DNA from: Maribacter zhoushanensis
GTDB taxonomy: Bacteria > Bacteroidota > Bacteroidia > Flavobacteriales > Flavobacteriaceae
Assembly: GCF_029350975.1 (NCBI RefSeq)
Contig: NZ_JARKMR010000001.1
Span: 992,001-1,056,000 of the forward strand
Length of the DNA stretch: 64,000 bases
Reading direction: 5' to 3'
The stretch's first letter is position 1. Each line of letters begins with the position of its first letter. A model generated the notes under the pieces. It did no database searches. It was given only the letters and a program-made list of their open reading frames with translations, and was not told the origin of the DNA. Both the position numbers and the translations under genes were made by a program. Positions 10,367 to 20,032 of the stretch are shown here, piece by piece.

Positions 10367-10657
10367 ATGAGTGTGTTGATAAAACCAATTATAACGGAAA
10401 AAATGACTGCTGATAGCGAGTTGAATAACCGTTATGGATTCGTAGTTGACCCTAAGGCTAACAAGTTGCAGATTAAAGATGCGGTTGAAGCTACTTATGG
10501 TGTTTCTGTGAAGAAGGTACGTACAATGAATTACGGTCCTTCAAGAAAATCCAGATATACAAAAACTGGTGTGCAGCATGGAAAAACAAATGCTATTAAA
10601 AAAGCAATTGTTGATGTTGTAGAAGGTGATATTATCGATTTTTACAGTAATCTATAA
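10367..10657 (+). CDS. rplW: 50S ribosomal protein L23
   Basis: 96 residues, normal for L23, which sits at the tunnel exit and docks trigger factor and SRP. It begins MSVLIKPIITEKMTADSE and carries VDPKANKLQIKDAVEATYGV and VRTMNYGPSRKSR. It lies 4 nt after rplD and 9 nt before rplB, in the conserved S10 order. Confidence 0.98.
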   Translation: MSVLIKPIITEKMTADSELNNRYGFVVDPKANKLQIKDAVEATYGVSVKKVRTMNYGPSRKSRYTKTGVQHGKTNAIKKAIVDVVEGDIIDFYSNL

Positions 10658-10666
10658 AGACAAGAA

Positions 10667-11491
10667 ATGTCAGTTAGAAAATTAAAACCAATCACTCCAG
10701 GACAGCGTTTTAGAGTAGTAAATGGATTTGACGCCATTACTGCTGATAAGCCGGAGAAAAGCTTGCTTGCTCCGTTAAAAAAGTCGGGAGGTAGAAACAG
10801 TCAAGGAAAAATGACCATGCGCCAGAAAGGTGGAGGTCATAAAAGAAGGTATCGTGTAATAGATTTTAAGAGAGATAAGCAAGATGTACTTGCTACTGTT
10901 AAAACTATTGAGTACGATCCAAATAGAACTGCATTTATTGCTCTTTTGGAATATGCAGATGGTGAAAAGCGTTATGTAATCGCTCAGAATGGTTTACAAG
11001 TTGATCAGCAGGTTTCTGCGGGTGCAACTGTTGCTCCTGAGATTGGTAATGCATTACCATTAAGTGAAATTCCATTAGGAACTATAATTTCGTGTATTGA
11101 GTTAAGACCTGGTCAGGGAGCTATAATGGCTCGTAGCGCAGGAACTTTTGCTCAACTTATGGCGAAAGACGGTAAGTTTGTTACTGTTAAAATGCCATCT
11201 GGTGAAACTAGATTAATTCTTTCAGGTTGTATGGCAACTATTGGTGCTATATCTAACTCTGATCATCAATTATTAGTGTCAGGTAAAGCTGGTAGAAGTA
11301 GATGGTTGGGTAGAAGACCAAGAACTAGACCGGTAGCTATGAACCCTGTCGATCACCCAATGGGTGGTGGTGAAGGTAGAGCTTCAGGTGGTCATCCAAG
11401 ATCGAGAAACGGAATACCTTCTAAAGGGTTCAGAACTCGTTCTAAGACCAAGAGCACCAACAAATATATAATCGAACGTAGAAAGAAATAA
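10667..11491 (+). CDS. rplB: 50S ribosomal protein L2
   Basis: 274 residues. L2 joins the subunits and supports peptidyl transfer. N-terminal [13 protein letters not shown], the RNA-binding core [13 protein letters not shown] and the C-terminal [18 protein letters not shown] motif, which contains the conserved His near the catalytic centre, are all intact. The Arg/Lys-rich tail is normal. It is 13 nt from rpsS. Confidence 0.99.
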   Translation: MSVRKLKPITPGQRFRVVNGFDAITADKPEKSLLAPLKKSGGRNSQGKMTMRQKGGGHKRRYRVIDFKRDKQDVLATVKTIEYDPNRTAFIALLEYADGEKRYVIAQNGLQVDQQVSAGATVAPEIGNALPLSEIPLGTIISCIELRPGQGAIMARSAGTFAQLMAKDGKFVTVKMPSGETRLILSGCMATIGAISNSDHQLLVSGKAGRSRWLGRRPRTRPVAMNPVDHPMGGGEGRASGGHPRSRNGIPSKGFRTRSKTKSTNKYIIERRKK

Positions 11492-11504
11492 AAATTAGAA
11501 AGAA

Positions 11505-11783
11505 ATGGCACGTTCACTAAAAAAAGGACCTTACGTTCACTATAGCTTGGAGAAAAAAATCCAACAAAGTGTATCATCCGGTAAGAAAGCGGTAATCAAA
11601 ACTTGGTCTAGAGCATCTATGATCACTCCTGATTTTGTTGGGATGACAATTGCTGTACATAACGGAAAACAATTTGTACCTGTTTTCGTAACAGAAAACA
11701 TGGTAGGACATAAACTTGGGGAATTTTCACCAACTAGATCTTTTAGAGGTCATGCTGGTGCGAAAAACAAAGGAAAAAAGTAA
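11505..11783 (+). CDS. rpsS: 30S ribosomal protein S19
   Basis: 92 residues. S19 lies in the 30S head with S13 and touches the A-site tRNA. Signatures are [38 protein letters not shown] and [16 protein letters not shown]. The gap to rplV is only 3 nt. Confidence 0.99.
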   Translation: MARSLKKGPYVHYSLEKKIQQSVSSGKKAVIKTWSRASMITPDFVGMTIAVHNGKQFVPVFVTENMVGHKLGEFSPTRSFRGHAGAKNKGKK

Positions 11784-11786
11784 GCT

Positions 11787-12194
11787 ATGGGAGTTCGTAA
11801 AAAACAGATGGCCGAAAGAATAAAGGCTGAGAAGAAGATGGTAGCTTTCGCTAAGTTGAATAACTGTCCTACTTCACCTAGAAAAATGCGTTTAGTTGCA
11901 GATTTAATTCGTGGTGTAAAGGTAGAGCAAGCTTTAGCTATATTAAGGTTCAATCCTAAGGAGGCTTCTAGAAAATTAGAGAAGTTATTGCTTTCAGCTT
12001 TAGCTAATTGGCAAGCAAAAAATGAAGAAGCAAGTTTAGAAGATGCTGATTTAATTGTAGCTGAAATTAGAGTTGATAGTGGTGCAATGTTGAAAAGGTT
12101 GCGTCCTGCTCCACAAGGTAGAGCACATAGAATTAGAAAACGTTCAAACCATGTTACATTGGTTTTGGGTTCAAAAAACATAACAGAAAACTAG
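11787..12194 (+). CDS. rplV: 50S ribosomal protein L22
   Basis: 135 residues, somewhat longer than the E. coli protein because of a basic N-terminal extension ([17 protein letters not shown]) before the usual core starting near [17 protein letters not shown]. The tunnel-lining hairpin ends in [20 protein letters not shown]. The ATG at 11787 is kept because the extension is common in flavobacterial L22 and the spacing to rpsS (3 nt) and rpsC (1 nt) is tight. Confidence 0.97.
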   Translation: MGVRKKQMAERIKAEKKMVAFAKLNNCPTSPRKMRLVADLIRGVKVEQALAILRFNPKEASRKLEKLLLSALANWQAKNEEASLEDADLIVAEIRVDSGAMLKRLRPAPQGRAHRIRKRSNHVTLVLGSKNITEN

Positions 12195-12195
12195 A

Positions 12196-12912
12196 ATGGG
12201 ACAGAAAACAAATCCAATAGGAAATCGTCTAGGAATCATAAGAGGTTGGGAATCTAACTGGTATGGTGGAAACGATTATGGTGATAAATTGGCTGAGGAT
12301 GATAAAATACGTAAGTATATTCATGCCAGACTTTCTAAAGCTAGTGTTTCAAGAGTTATAATTGAACGTACTCTTAAATTAATCACTGTTACTGTTACAA
12401 CTGCAAGACCTGGTATTATTATCGGTAAAGGTGGTCAGGAAGTTGATAAATTGAAAGAGGAGTTGAAAAAGATCACCAATAAGGAGGTTCAGATCAACAT
12501 TTTTGAAATAAAAAGACCTGAGCTTGATGCTAATTTAGTAGCAGCAAGTGTAGCTCGTCAAATTGAAAGTAGAATTTCTTTTAGAAGAGCGATAAAAATG
12601 GCAATCGCTGCAGCAATGCGTATGAATGCCGAAGGAATAAAGATTCAGATCTCAGGAAGATTGAATGGAGCTGAAATGGCACGTTCAGAATCATATAAAG
12701 ATGGTAGAATTCCATTATCAACCTTTAGAGCAGATATTGATTATGCTTTACAGGAAGCCCAAACTACATATGGTAAACTTGGTATTAAAGTTTGGATTAT
12801 GAAAGGTGAGGTATATGGTAAGAGAGATTTATCTCCATTAGTAGGAATGCAAAAGGATTCTTCTAAAGGTGGTAAGCAAGAAGGTGGAAGAAAACAACGT
12901 CGTAGAAAGTAA
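12196..12912 (+). CDS. rpsC: 30S ribosomal protein S3
   Basis: 238 residues. S3 is part of the mRNA entry channel and has helicase activity. It begins [20 protein letters not shown], has the KH-domain GxxG loop as [12 protein letters not shown] and the S3 C-terminal [14 protein letters not shown]. The tail is Lys/Arg/Gly-rich. It starts 1 nt after rplV and is followed by rplP after 20 nt. Confidence 0.99.
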   Translation: MGQKTNPIGNRLGIIRGWESNWYGGNDYGDKLAEDDKIRKYIHARLSKASVSRVIIERTLKLITVTVTTARPGIIIGKGGQEVDKLKEELKKITNKEVQINIFEIKRPELDANLVAASVARQIESRISFRRAIKMAIAAAMRMNAEGIKIQISGRLNGAEMARSESYKDGRIPLSTFRADIDYALQEAQTTYGKLGIKVWIMKGEVYGKRDLSPLVGMQKDSSKGGKQEGGRKQRRRK

Positions 12913-12932
12913 TTTTTTAAAGAACTAAAGTA

Positions 12933-13361
12933 ATGTTACAACCGAAAAGAACGAAGTTCCGTAAGATGCAGAAAGGCCGTATGAAAGGTCTTGCTGGAAG
13001 AGGACACCAACTTTCAAATGGTATGTTCGGTATAAAGAATGTTGATGATGCTGCATTTTTGACTTCACGCCAAATAGAAGCTGCTCGTATTGCTGCTACT
13101 AGATTTATGAAGAGAGAAGGTCAACTGTGGATTAAAATATTTCCAGATAAGCCGATTACCAAAAAACCATTAGAAGTACGTATGGGTAAAGGTAAGGGTG
13201 CACCAGAATATTTTGTAGCCGTGGTTAAACCGGGTAGAATCATGTTCGAAGTGGCCGGAGTTCCTATGGAAGTAGCAAAAGAAGCTTTAAGATTAGCGGC
13301 TCAGAAACTTCCTGTAAAAACAAAATTCATTGTAGCTCGTGATTACGAGGCTGGAAATTAA
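12933..13361 (+). CDS. rplP: 50S ribosomal protein L16
   Basis: 142 residues. L16 helps shape the A-site tRNA path. [19 protein letters not shown] at the N terminus, [19 protein letters not shown] and the C-terminal [13 protein letters not shown] are diagnostic. It sits 12 nt before rpmC, in the standard order S3-L16-L29-S17. Confidence 0.99.
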   Translation: MLQPKRTKFRKMQKGRMKGLAGRGHQLSNGMFGIKNVDDAAFLTSRQIEAARIAATRFMKREGQLWIKIFPDKPITKKPLEVRMGKGKGAPEYFVAVVKPGRIMFEVAGVPMEVAKEALRLAAQKLPVKTKFIVARDYEAGN

Positions 13362-13373
13362 ACGTAAGTAATA

Positions 13374-13565
13374 ATGAAAAAACAAGAGATTAAAGAAATG
13401 TCTGTGGAAGGACTTACGGAGAAATTGGCCGAGTACAAAAAGCAGCATGCAGATTTGAAAATGGCACATTTTGTAACTCCGTTAGAGAATCCGCTTCAGA
13501 TTAGAAAAGTAAGGAGAACGGTAGCAAGATTAGCTACTGAATTAACTAATAGGGAGAACCAATAA
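13374..13565 (+). CDS. rpmC: 50S ribosomal protein L29
   Basis: 63 residues. This is a short two-helix protein near the tunnel exit, contacting L23. The family features are MKKQEIKEMSVEGLTEKLAE and NPLQIRKVRRTVARLATEL. The start at 13374 follows rplP by 12 nt. Confidence 0.97.
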   Translation: MKKQEIKEMSVEGLTEKLAEYKKQHADLKMAHFVTPLENPLQIRKVRRTVARLATELTNRENQ

Positions 13566-13577
13566 CTGGTGGGCTTT

Positions 13578-13835
13578 ATGGAGAAAAGAAATTTAAGAAA
13601 AGAAAGAGTAGGAGTTGTCACTAGTAATAAAATGGAGAAATCTATTGTTATTGCGGAAGTGAAGAGAGTAAAACATCCTATGTACGGTAAATTCGTTTTG
13701 AAGACAAAGAAATATGTTGCACATGACGAAAAGAACGATTGTAACATTGGTGATACTGTAAAGATCATGGAAACTAGACCTATGAGTAAAACCAAATGTT
13801 GGAGATTAGTAGAAATCTTAGAAAGAGCTAAATAA
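13578..13835 (+). CDS. rpsQ: 30S ribosomal protein S17
   Basis: 85 residues from the ATG at 13578 ([20 protein letters not shown]); an in-frame GTG at 13569 would add only MGF and is less likely. S17 is an OB-fold protein that binds 16S rRNA early. The core [20 protein letters not shown] and [19 protein letters not shown] are typical. It lies 3 nt before rplN. Confidence 0.97.
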   Translation: MEKRNLRKERVGVVTSNKMEKSIVIAEVKRVKHPMYGKFVLKTKKYVAHDEKNDCNIGDTVKIMETRPMSKTKCWRLVEILERAK

Positions 13836-13838
13836 GTT

Positions 13839-14207
13839 ATGTTACAGCAAGAATCTAGACTAAAAGTAGCGGATAACACAGGAGCAAAGGAAGTTTTAAC
13901 TATCCGTGTTCTTGGTGGTACCAAAAGAAGATATGCTTCAATAGGTGACAAAATTGTTGTTACTGTTAAAGAGGCAACTCCAAATGGAGGTATCAAGAAA
14001 GGTGCGGTTTCAACTGCTGTTGTAGTTCGTACAAAGAAAGAGGTTAGAAGACCTGATGGGTCTTATATCAGATTTGATGATAACGCTTGTGTGTTATTGA
14101 ATCCTGCCGGAGAAATGAGAGGAACTCGTGTTTTTGGACCTGTAGCAAGAGAGCTTAGGGATAAGCAGTTCATGAAGATTGTATCATTGGCCCCAGAGGT
14201 ATTATAA
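13839..14207 (+). CDS. rplN: 50S ribosomal protein L14
   Basis: 122 residues, exactly the usual length. L14 lies at the subunit interface and forms an intersubunit bridge. [20 protein letters not shown], the [20 protein letters not shown] segment and the C-terminal [20 protein letters not shown] are diagnostic. rplX starts 13 nt later. Confidence 0.99.
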   Translation: MLQQESRLKVADNTGAKEVLTIRVLGGTKRRYASIGDKIVVTVKEATPNGGIKKGAVSTAVVVRTKKEVRRPDGSYIRFDDNACVLLNPAGEMRGTRVFGPVARELRDKQFMKIVSLAPEVL

Positions 14208-14220
14208 TATAACGGACAAG

Positions 14221-14535
14221 ATGAAAAAGTTAAAAATCAAAACAGGAGATACAGTAAGAATTACTGCTGGTGACCATAAAGGTACCGAAGGTAAAGTGTT
14301 ACGTGTTAATCTTGAGAAAAATAAAGCCATCGTTGAAGGTGCCAATATGGTATCTAAGCATGAGAAGCCTAGTGCTAAAAACCCTCAAGGTGGTATTGTA
14401 AAAAAAGAAGCTTTAATCCATATTTCTAACTTAGCTTTGATCGACAGTAAAACTGGCGATGTAACAAGAGTAGGTTACGAAATCAAGGATGGTAAAAAAG
14501 TTAGGGTTTCCAAAAAATCCAATGAAGTAATTTAG
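14221..14535 (+). CDS. rplX: 50S ribosomal protein L24
   Basis: 104 residues from ATG 14221 ([20 protein letters not shown]). The frame is open back to 14179, inside rplN, but the upstream residues do not belong to L24. L24 starts 50S assembly; its KOW motif [19 protein letters not shown] is plain. It is followed by rplE after 2 nt. Confidence 0.98.
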   Translation: MKKLKIKTGDTVRITAGDHKGTEGKVLRVNLEKNKAIVEGANMVSKHEKPSAKNPQGGIVKKEALIHISNLALIDSKTGDVTRVGYEIKDGKKVRVSKKSNEVI

Positions 14536-14537
14536 TT

Positions 14538-15089
14538 ATGGCATACGTTGCAAGATTAAAGAAAGAGTATAAGGAGCGAATAGTAGCTGCCCTTACCGAA
14601 GAGTTTGGTTACAGTAATGTAATGCAGGTTCCTAAGTTAGAGAAGATAGTAATGAGTAGAGGTGTAGGAGCTGCTGTTGCTGACAAGAAACTTATTGACC
14701 ATGCAATAGATGAGATGACTATGATAACGGGTCAAAAAGCCGTTGCTACAATGTCTAAAAAAGATGTTGCTGCCTTTAAATTAAGAAAAGGTATGCCAAT
14801 TGGTGCAAAAGTTACCTTAAGAGGTGAGCGTATGTACGAATTTTTAGATCGTTTAGTTACTTCTGCATTACCACGTGTAAGAGATTTTCAAGGAATCAAA
14901 GCTACAGGTTTTGATGGTCGTGGAAATTATAACCTTGGTGTAACGGAGCAAATTATATTTCCAGAAGTTAATATTGATAAAATCAATAGAATTAACGGTA
15001 TGGATATTACATTTGTAACATCTGCGGATACAGATAAAGAAGCGAAATCATTATTAACAGAATTAGGTTTACCTTTTAAAAAGAATTAG
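14538..15089 (+). CDS. rplE: 50S ribosomal protein L5
   Basis: 183 residues. L5 binds 5S rRNA and touches the P-site tRNA. Signatures are [57 protein letters not shown] and the C-terminal [20 protein letters not shown]. It ends 1 nt before rpsN. Confidence 0.99.
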   Translation: MAYVARLKKEYKERIVAALTEEFGYSNVMQVPKLEKIVMSRGVGAAVADKKLIDHAIDEMTMITGQKAVATMSKKDVAAFKLRKGMPIGAKVTLRGERMYEFLDRLVTSALPRVRDFQGIKATGFDGRGNYNLGVTEQIIFPEVNIDKINRINGMDITFVTSADTDKEAKSLLTELGLPFKKN

Positions 15090-15090
15090 T

Positions 15091-15360
15091 ATGGCTAAGG
15101 AATCAATGAAAGCCCGTGAGAGAAAAAGGGAAAAAACTGTAGCAGTTTATGCTGAGAAACGCAAAGCTTTAAAAGAAGCTGGTGATTATGAAGCGTTACA
15201 GAGATTACCTAAAAATGCATCTCCGGTACGTTTGCATAACAGATGTAAATTAACTGGAAGACCTAAAGGTTACATGAGAACTTTTGGTATTTCAAGGGTG
15301 AAATTCAGAGAGATGGCTAACGCTGGGTTAATACCAGGTGTTAAGAAAGCTAGCTGGTAA
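15091..15360 (+). CDS. rpsN: 30S ribosomal protein S14, zinc-independent long form
   Basis: 89 residues, the long form of S14. It carries [20 protein letters not shown] and [19 protein letters not shown]. The two CxxC pairs of the short zinc-binding form are missing and only one Cys remains, so this is the C-minus type. A 66-nt gap with a hairpin separates it from rpsH, wider than most gaps of the operon. Confidence 0.98.
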   Translation: MAKESMKARERKREKTVAVYAEKRKALKEAGDYEALQRLPKNASPVRLHNRCKLTGRPKGYMRTFGISRVKFREMANAGLIPGVKKASW

Positions 15361-15378
15361 GTAAAGAATTATTAATGG

Positions 15379-15418
15379 ATTCAGGTTTAGCATAAGTGCT
15401 GAAAACCGTTTCCGAATT
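15379..15418 (+). promoter_or_regulatory. Hairpin in the rpsN-rpsH gap (possible S8 site)
   Basis: GGTTT-AGC at 15384-15391 pairs with GCT at 15398-15400 and AAACC at 15103-offset position 15403-15407, with GA (15401-15402) bulged and an ATAAGT loop. An outer pairing ATTC 15379-15382 with GAAT 15114-offset position 15414-15417 closes it. S8 in E. coli represses the spc operon through an mRNA stem with unpaired bases, though within rplE. The link to S8 here is inference. Confidence 0.45.
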
Positions 15419-15426
15419 ATATACAT

Positions 15427-15825
15427 ATGGTAACAGATACTATTGCAGATTACCTAACGAGAGTTAGAAACGCGAGTAGAGCGGGACATAGGGTTGTTGA
15501 AATTCCTGCGTCGAATCTAAAAAAAGAGATAACTAAAATATTATTCGATCAAGGATATATTTTAAGCTACAAGTTCGAAGAGAGCAAAGTTCAAGGGTCT
15601 ATTAAAATAGCCTTGAAGTATGATAAGCTTACAAAAGAACCTGTTATCAAGAAAATACAGCGTATTAGTAAGCCTGGTTTAAGAAAATATGCAGGTAGCG
15701 AAGATTTACCTCGTGTATTGAATGGTTTGGGTATTGCTATTGTTTCTACATCTCATGGTGTTATGACTAGCAAGCAGGCTAAGGCAGAGAAAGTTGGTGG
15801 TGAAGTTTTATGCTACGTTTATTAA
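15427..15825 (+). CDS. rpsH: 30S ribosomal protein S8
   Basis: 132 residues. S8 organises the central domain of 16S rRNA and is the autoregulator of the spc operon in E. coli. The sequence TDTIADYLTRVRNASRAGH, ISKPGLRKYAGSEDLPRVLN and the C-terminal STSHGVMTSKQAKAEKVGGE are diagnostic. ATG 15427 is preceded by a 66-nt gap with a stem-loop. Confidence 0.98.
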   Translation: MVTDTIADYLTRVRNASRAGHRVVEIPASNLKKEITKILFDQGYILSYKFEESKVQGSIKIALKYDKLTKEPVIKKIQRISKPGLRKYAGSEDLPRVLNGLGIAIVSTSHGVMTSKQAKAEKVGGEVLCYVY

Positions 15826-15844
15826 TTGATAAAAGATTTAGAAA

Positions 15845-16387
15845 ATGTCTAGAATAGGTAATAATCCAGTCGCAATTCCTGAAGGGGTTACAGTTGAAAT
15901 CAACGACAATATCATTTCTGTTAAAGGAAAGTTAGGTGAGTTGACTCAAGAGTTCTCAGGAGTATCGGTTAAAGTAGAAGACGGACAGGCTTTCGTAACA
16001 AGGCCATCTGATTCTAAGGATCATAAAGCAAAGCACGGTTTATATAGATCACTTATCACGAATATGGTAGAGGGTGTTTCTAAAGGGTGGACCAAAGAAT
16101 TAGAATTAGTAGGTGTAGGTTATAGAGCTAGTAATCAAGGTCAAAAACTTGATTTAGCTTTAGGTTTTTCTCATAACATTGTTTTTAATCTTGCTCCAGA
16201 AGTAAAGGTTGAAACTATTTCAGAAAAAGGTAAAAACCCTATAGTAAAGCTTACTTCTCATGACAAGCAATTAGTTGGTCATATAGCAGCAAAGATTAGA
16301 TCTTTCCGTAGTCCGGAGCCGTACAAAGGGAAAGGAATTAAGTTTGTAGGTGAAATATTAAGAAGAAAAGCTGGTAAATCAGCTTAA
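15845..16387 (+). CDS. rplF: 50S ribosomal protein L6
   Basis: 180 residues. L6 is a two-domain protein near the factor-binding site. [19 protein letters not shown] and the C-terminal signature [20 protein letters not shown] are present. It lies 19 nt after rpsH and 11 nt before rplR. Confidence 0.99.
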   Translation: MSRIGNNPVAIPEGVTVEINDNIISVKGKLGELTQEFSGVSVKVEDGQAFVTRPSDSKDHKAKHGLYRSLITNMVEGVSKGWTKELELVGVGYRASNQGQKLDLALGFSHNIVFNLAPEVKVETISEKGKNPIVKLTSHDKQLVGHIAAKIRSFRSPEPYKGKGIKFVGEILRRKAGKSA

Positions 16388-16398
16388 TAAAGGATATT

Positions 16399-16755
16399 AT
16401 GGGATTATCAAAAACACAAAGAAAATTAAGAATCCGACGTAGAATACGTAAGGTTTCTTCTGGAACTGCAGCTAAACCAAGATTATCTGTATTTAGAAGT
16501 AACAGCGAAATTTACGCTCAAGTTATAGACGACGTAAAAGGAGTCACTTTAGTATCTGCTTCTTCAAGAGATAAGGATATAGCAAAAGTAAAAGGAAATA
16601 AAACCGAGATTGCTGCTTTGGTTGGTAAAACAATCGCTGAGAAATCTGTAAAAGCTGGCTTAGATAAAGTTGCTTTTGATAGAGGAGGTAATTTGTATCA
16701 TGGAAGAGTAAAATCTTTAGCTGATGGTGCAAGAGAAGCAGGATTAAAATTCTAA
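16399..16755 (+). CDS. rplR: 50S ribosomal protein L18
   Basis: 118 residues. L18 binds 5S rRNA with L5. The core [20 protein letters not shown] and the C-terminal [20 protein letters not shown] are typical. It is 9 nt before rpsE, within the spc block. Confidence 0.99.
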   Translation: MGLSKTQRKLRIRRRIRKVSSGTAAKPRLSVFRSNSEIYAQVIDDVKGVTLVSASSRDKDIAKVKGNKTEIAALVGKTIAEKSVKAGLDKVAFDRGGNLYHGRVKSLADGAREAGLKF

Positions 16756-16764
16756 TATACTAGT

Positions 16765-17289
16765 ATGTTCCAAAAATATAAAAACGTAGAGACTGTTAAA
16801 CCAGGTGGTTTAGATTTAAAAGATAAATTAGTTGGTATTCAACGTGTTACTAAGGTAACAAAAGGTGGTAGAGCATTTGGTTTTTCTGCAATTGTTGTTG
16901 TAGGTGATGAGAATGGTGTTGTAGGTCACGGTTTAGGTAAATCAAAAGAGGTTGCTACTGCAATTGCTAAAGCAATTGAAGATGGTAAGAAAAACTTAGT
17001 TCGTATTCCTTTAAATAAAGGGACTTTACCTCACGAGCAAAAAGGTAAGTTTGGTGGTGCAAGAGTATATATCCAGCCTGCTTCTCATGGTACTGGTGTA
17101 ATTGCTGGTGGTGCTGTTAGATCAGTATTAGAATCTGTAGGTGTACATGATGTATTGTCTAAGTCTCAGGGTTCATCGAATCCACATAACGTTGTAAAAG
17201 CTACTTTTGATGCTTTGTTACAACTTAGAGATGCAAAAACTATTGCTACACAAAGAGGTGTTTCTTTAGAAAAAGTATTTAAAGGTTAA
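16765..17289 (+). CDS. rpsE: 30S ribosomal protein S5
   Basis: 174 residues. S5 affects decoding accuracy and lies at the mRNA entry. Signatures are [39 protein letters not shown] and [20 protein letters not shown]. The gap to rpmD is 10 nt. Confidence 0.99.
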   Translation: MFQKYKNVETVKPGGLDLKDKLVGIQRVTKVTKGGRAFGFSAIVVVGDENGVVGHGLGKSKEVATAIAKAIEDGKKNLVRIPLNKGTLPHEQKGKFGGARVYIQPASHGTGVIAGGAVRSVLESVGVHDVLSKSQGSSNPHNVVKATFDALLQLRDAKTIATQRGVSLEKVFKG

Positions 17290-17299
17290 GAGGAAAATT

Positions 17300-17479
17300 A
17301 TGGCAAAGATTAAAGTTACACAGTTAAAAAGTGGAATTAAGAAACCTCAAAATCAAAAAAGAACTTTAGAGGCTCTTGGTTTAAAAAGAATTGGTCAGGT
17401 TGTTGAACATGATGATACACCTAACATTCTTGGTATGATAAATAAAGTTAAACATTTAGTTTCCACTGAGGAGGCTTAA
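17300..17479 (+). CDS. rpmD: 50S ribosomal protein L30
   Basis: 59 residues, ATG 17300 to TAA 17477-17479: MAKIKVTQLKSGIKKPQNQK, then LEALGLKRIGQVVEHDDTPN and a short tail ending HLVSTEEA. This is the whole of a normal bacterial L30, located between rpsE and rplO as in E. coli. Gaps of 10 and 12 nt fit co-transcription. Confidence 0.97.
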   Translation: MAKIKVTQLKSGIKKPQNQKRTLEALGLKRIGQVVEHDDTPNILGMINKVKHLVSTEEA

Positions 17480-17491
17480 ATTTAGAATAAA

Positions 17492-17944
17492 ATGGGTTTA
17501 CATAATTTACAGCCTGCAGAAGGTTCAGTGAATAGAGACGGAAAACGCCTTGGAAGAGGTCAGGGTTCTGGAAAAGGAGGAACAGCTGCAAGAGGTCATA
17601 AAGGAGCAAAATCAAGATCTGGTTATTCTAAGAAAATTGGTTTTGAAGGTGGTCAAATGCCTTTGCAACGTCGTGTACCTAAGTTTGGTTTTACGAACAT
17701 TAATCGTAAGAGCTACCAAGGTATCAATTTAGAGAAGTTGCAAGAGCTTGTTGATAACAAAGTTGTGACCAATGAAGTTTCTTTGGATCTTTTGATCGAG
17801 AATGGTTTAGTTGGTAAAAACGATTTAGTGAAAATTTTAGGAAATGGAGAATTAAAAGCTTCCCTTAAAATTTCAGTACATAAATTTACAGCATCTGCCA
17901 AAGCAGCTATTGAAGCAGCAGGTGGTGAAGCAATAAGTTTGTAA
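17492..17944 (+). CDS. rplO: 50S ribosomal protein L15
   Basis: 150 residues. L15 is a late-assembling 50S protein. MGLHNLQPAEGSVNRDGKRL, the Gly-rich GRGQGSGKGGTAARGHKGAK and FEGGQMPLQRRVPKFGF are diagnostic. It lies 14 nt before secY, as in the classical spc order. Confidence 0.99.
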   Translation: MGLHNLQPAEGSVNRDGKRLGRGQGSGKGGTAARGHKGAKSRSGYSKKIGFEGGQMPLQRRVPKFGFTNINRKSYQGINLEKLQELVDNKVVTNEVSLDLLIENGLVGKNDLVKILGNGELKASLKISVHKFTASAKAAIEAAGGEAISL

Positions 17945-17958
17945 GCATAAACGAGAGC

Positions 17959-19302
17959 ATGAAGAATTTTATTGATACAATATCCAATATTTGGAAGATA
18001 GAAGAGCTAAGAAATAGAATTCTTATAACATTAGGTCTTTTATTGGTTTACCGTTTTGGTTGTCAAATTGTACTTCCAGGTATAGATTCAACACAATTAG
18101 GTGGTTTAACGGATAGTACTGACCAAGGTATTTTTGGTCTTTTAAATGCATTTACAGGAGGAGCGTTCGCTAATGCTTCTGTTTTTGCGTTAGGTATCAT
18201 GCCTTATATTTCTGCATCTATTGTAGTACAGTTGATGGGTATTGCAATTCCTTATCTTCAAAAATTACAGAAAGAGGGTGAAAGTGGTCGTAAGACTATT
18301 AATCAAATTACCAGATGGTTGACTATCGGTATTTGTATTGTTCAAGCTCCTGCATATTTGTATGGTTTAGAGGCTTTCGGTGTAAGAGATAGTGCTTTCT
18401 TATTAGGGAAAGGACTTGATTTTATGGTTCCGGCTGTTATAATTTTGGTTACGGGTACCGTGTTTGCAATGTGGTTAGGTGAGAAAATTACTGATAAAGG
18501 TATTGGTAATGGTATTTCACTTTTGATTATGATTGGTATAATCGCTACAATGCCACAATCATTTGTTCAGGAATTTATATCAAGAACTACTAATAATAAT
18601 GGTGGGCTTATGTTCATCTTAATTGAAGTTATTGTTTGGTTCTTAGTTATATTGGCTTGTATACTGTTAGTAATGGCTACAAGACAGATTCCGGTTCAAT
18701 ATGCAAGAAGAACAGCTTCTGGTGGATATGAAAAGAACATCATGGGCTCAAGACAGTATATTCCGTTAAAATTAAATGCGTCTGGGGTAATGCCAATTAT
18801 CTTTGCTCAGGCAATTATGTTTGTGCCTGGTATGATAGGTGGTGCTTTTGATGATACTTCATTTGGGCAATGGATGCAAGTTCAGTTCAGTGATATCTTC
18901 GGATGGGCATATAACTTACTGTTTGCAATATTGATTATAATCTTTACATATTTCTATACTGCAATTACGGTTCCTACCAATAAGATGGCAGATGACCTTA
19001 AAAGAAGCGGTGGTTTTATCCCTGGAATACGTCCAGGAAAAGAAACTGGAGATTATTTAGATAAGATTATGTCATTAATAACGCTACCTGGATCTATTTT
19101 CTTAGCTTTGCTGGCTATTTTACCGGCGATAGTGGTAAAGTTGATGGATGTTCAAGCTGGATGGGCGTTATTTTATGGTGGTACTTCCCTTTTAATTATG
19201 GTGGGTGTTGCTATAGATACAGTTCAACAGGTTAATTCGTATTTGTTGAATAGACATTATGACGGTTTAATGAAAACTGGTAAAAATAGAAAAGTAGCAT
19301 AA
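17959..19302 (+). CDS. secY: Protein translocase subunit SecY
   Basis: 447 residues with about ten membrane segments; the channel of the Sec translocon in the inner membrane. The N-terminal IWKIEELRNRILITLGLLLV, the plug region, GIMPYISASIVVQLM and the C-terminal cytoplasmic loop GIRPGKETGDYLDKI are present. secY is followed directly by infA (3 nt). The map or adk genes that often sit here in other bacteria are absent. Confidence 0.98.
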   Translation: MKNFIDTISNIWKIEELRNRILITLGLLLVYRFGCQIVLPGIDSTQLGGLTDSTDQGIFGLLNAFTGGAFANASVFALGIMPYISASIVVQLMGIAIPYLQKLQKEGESGRKTINQITRWLTIGICIVQAPAYLYGLEAFGVRDSAFLLGKGLDFMVPAVIILVTGTVFAMWLGEKITDKGIGNGISLLIMIGIIATMPQSFVQEFISRTTNNNGGLMFILIEVIVWFLVILACILLVMATRQIPVQYARRTASGGYEKNIMGSRQYIPLKLNASGVMPIIFAQAIMFVPGMIGGAFDDTSFGQWMQVQFSDIFGWAYNLLFAILIIIFTYFYTAITVPTNKMADDLKRSGGFIPGIRPGKETGDYLDKIMSLITLPGSIFLALLAILPAIVVKLMDVQAGWALFYGGTSLLIMVGVAIDTVQQVNSYLLNRHYDGLMKTGKNRKVA

Positions 19303-19305
19303 TTT

Positions 19306-19521
19306 ATGGCTAAGCAGGCAGCAATAGAACAAGATGGATCTATCATTGAAGCATTATCAAATGCAATGTTTCGTGTAGAGTTGGAGAATGGACATGTGGT
19401 AACAGCGCATATATCAGGTAAGATGCGTATGCACTATATTAAACTATTACCTGGAGATAAGGTTAAATTGGAGATGAGTCCTTATGACCTTACTAAAGCA
19501 AGAATTACATATAGATACTAA
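19306..19521 (+). CDS. infA: Translation initiation factor IF-1
   Basis: 71 residues with the S1-like OB fold: [40 protein letters not shown] and [22 protein letters not shown]-1 binds the A site during initiation. It is closely spaced with secY (3 nt) and rpmJ (8 nt). Confidence 0.98.
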   Translation: MAKQAAIEQDGSIIEALSNAMFRVELENGHVVTAHISGKMRMHYIKLLPGDKVKLEMSPYDLTKARITYRY

Positions 19522-19529
19522 GATACAAG

Positions 19530-19646
19530 ATGAAAGTAAGAGCATCAGTTAAAAAGAGAAGTGCCGACTGCAAGATTGTTCGCAGAAAAGGCAGGTTGTA
19601 CGTAATCAACAAAAAGAATCCTAGATTTAAACAAAGACAAGGGTAG
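19530..19646 (+). CDS. rpmJ: 50S ribosomal protein L36, zinc-independent form
   Basis: 38 residues from ATG 19530 to TAG 19644-19646: [20 protein letters not shown], ending NPRFKQRQG. The length and both termini fit L36. The zinc ribbon is broken: of the C-x2-C, C and H ligands of the E. coli protein only Cys14 remains. So this is a C-minus L36 that should fold without zinc. It is 2 nt from rpsM. Confidence 0.96.
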   Translation: MKVRASVKKRSADCKIVRRKGRLYVINKKNPRFKQRQG

Positions 19647-19648
19647 TT

Positions 19649-20023
19649 ATGGCAAGAATCGCAGGTATAGATATACCAAAACAAAAGAGAGGCGTTATCG
19701 CCTTAACCTATATTTTCGGAATTGGAAGAAGTAGGTCACAAGAAATATTGAGTAAAGCCCAAGTTAGCGAAGATACTAAGGTTTCTGATTGGAATGATGA
19801 TGAAATAGGTCGTATCAGGGAAGCTGTATCTGAATTTACCATTGAAGGTGAATTACGTTCAGAGACTCAGTTAAACATTAAGCGTTTAATGGATATTGGC
19901 TGTTATAGAGGTATTCGTCACAGGTCTGGTTTACCTTTAAGAGGTCAACGTACCAAGAATAACTCTAGAACTAGAAAAGGAAAGCGTAAAACAGTTGCTA
20001 ACAAGAAGAAAGCGACTAAATAA
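19649..20023 (+). CDS. rpsM: 30S ribosomal protein S13
   Basis: 124 residues. S13 in the 30S head contacts the P-site tRNA and 23S r[23 protein letters not shown], the helix-two-turns-helix [15 protein letters not shown] and the C-terminal [20 protein letters not shown] are typical. It opens the alpha block, 9 nt before rpsK. Confidence 0.99.
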   Translation: MARIAGIDIPKQKRGVIALTYIFGIGRSRSQEILSKAQVSEDTKVSDWNDDEIGRIREAVSEFTIEGELRSETQLNIKRLMDIGCYRGIRHRSGLPLRGQRTKNNSRTRKGKRKTVANKKKATK

Positions 20024-20032
20024 TAATTAGGT

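Noticed and set aside
11750-12181. 143-codon open frame antisense to rplV
   Set aside because: It lies wholly over a conserved ribosomal gene in the opposite direction and has no separate signals.
13496-13996. 166-codon frame antisense to rpmC, rpsQ and rplN
   Set aside because: It spans three conserved genes on the other strand; open only because of their base composition.
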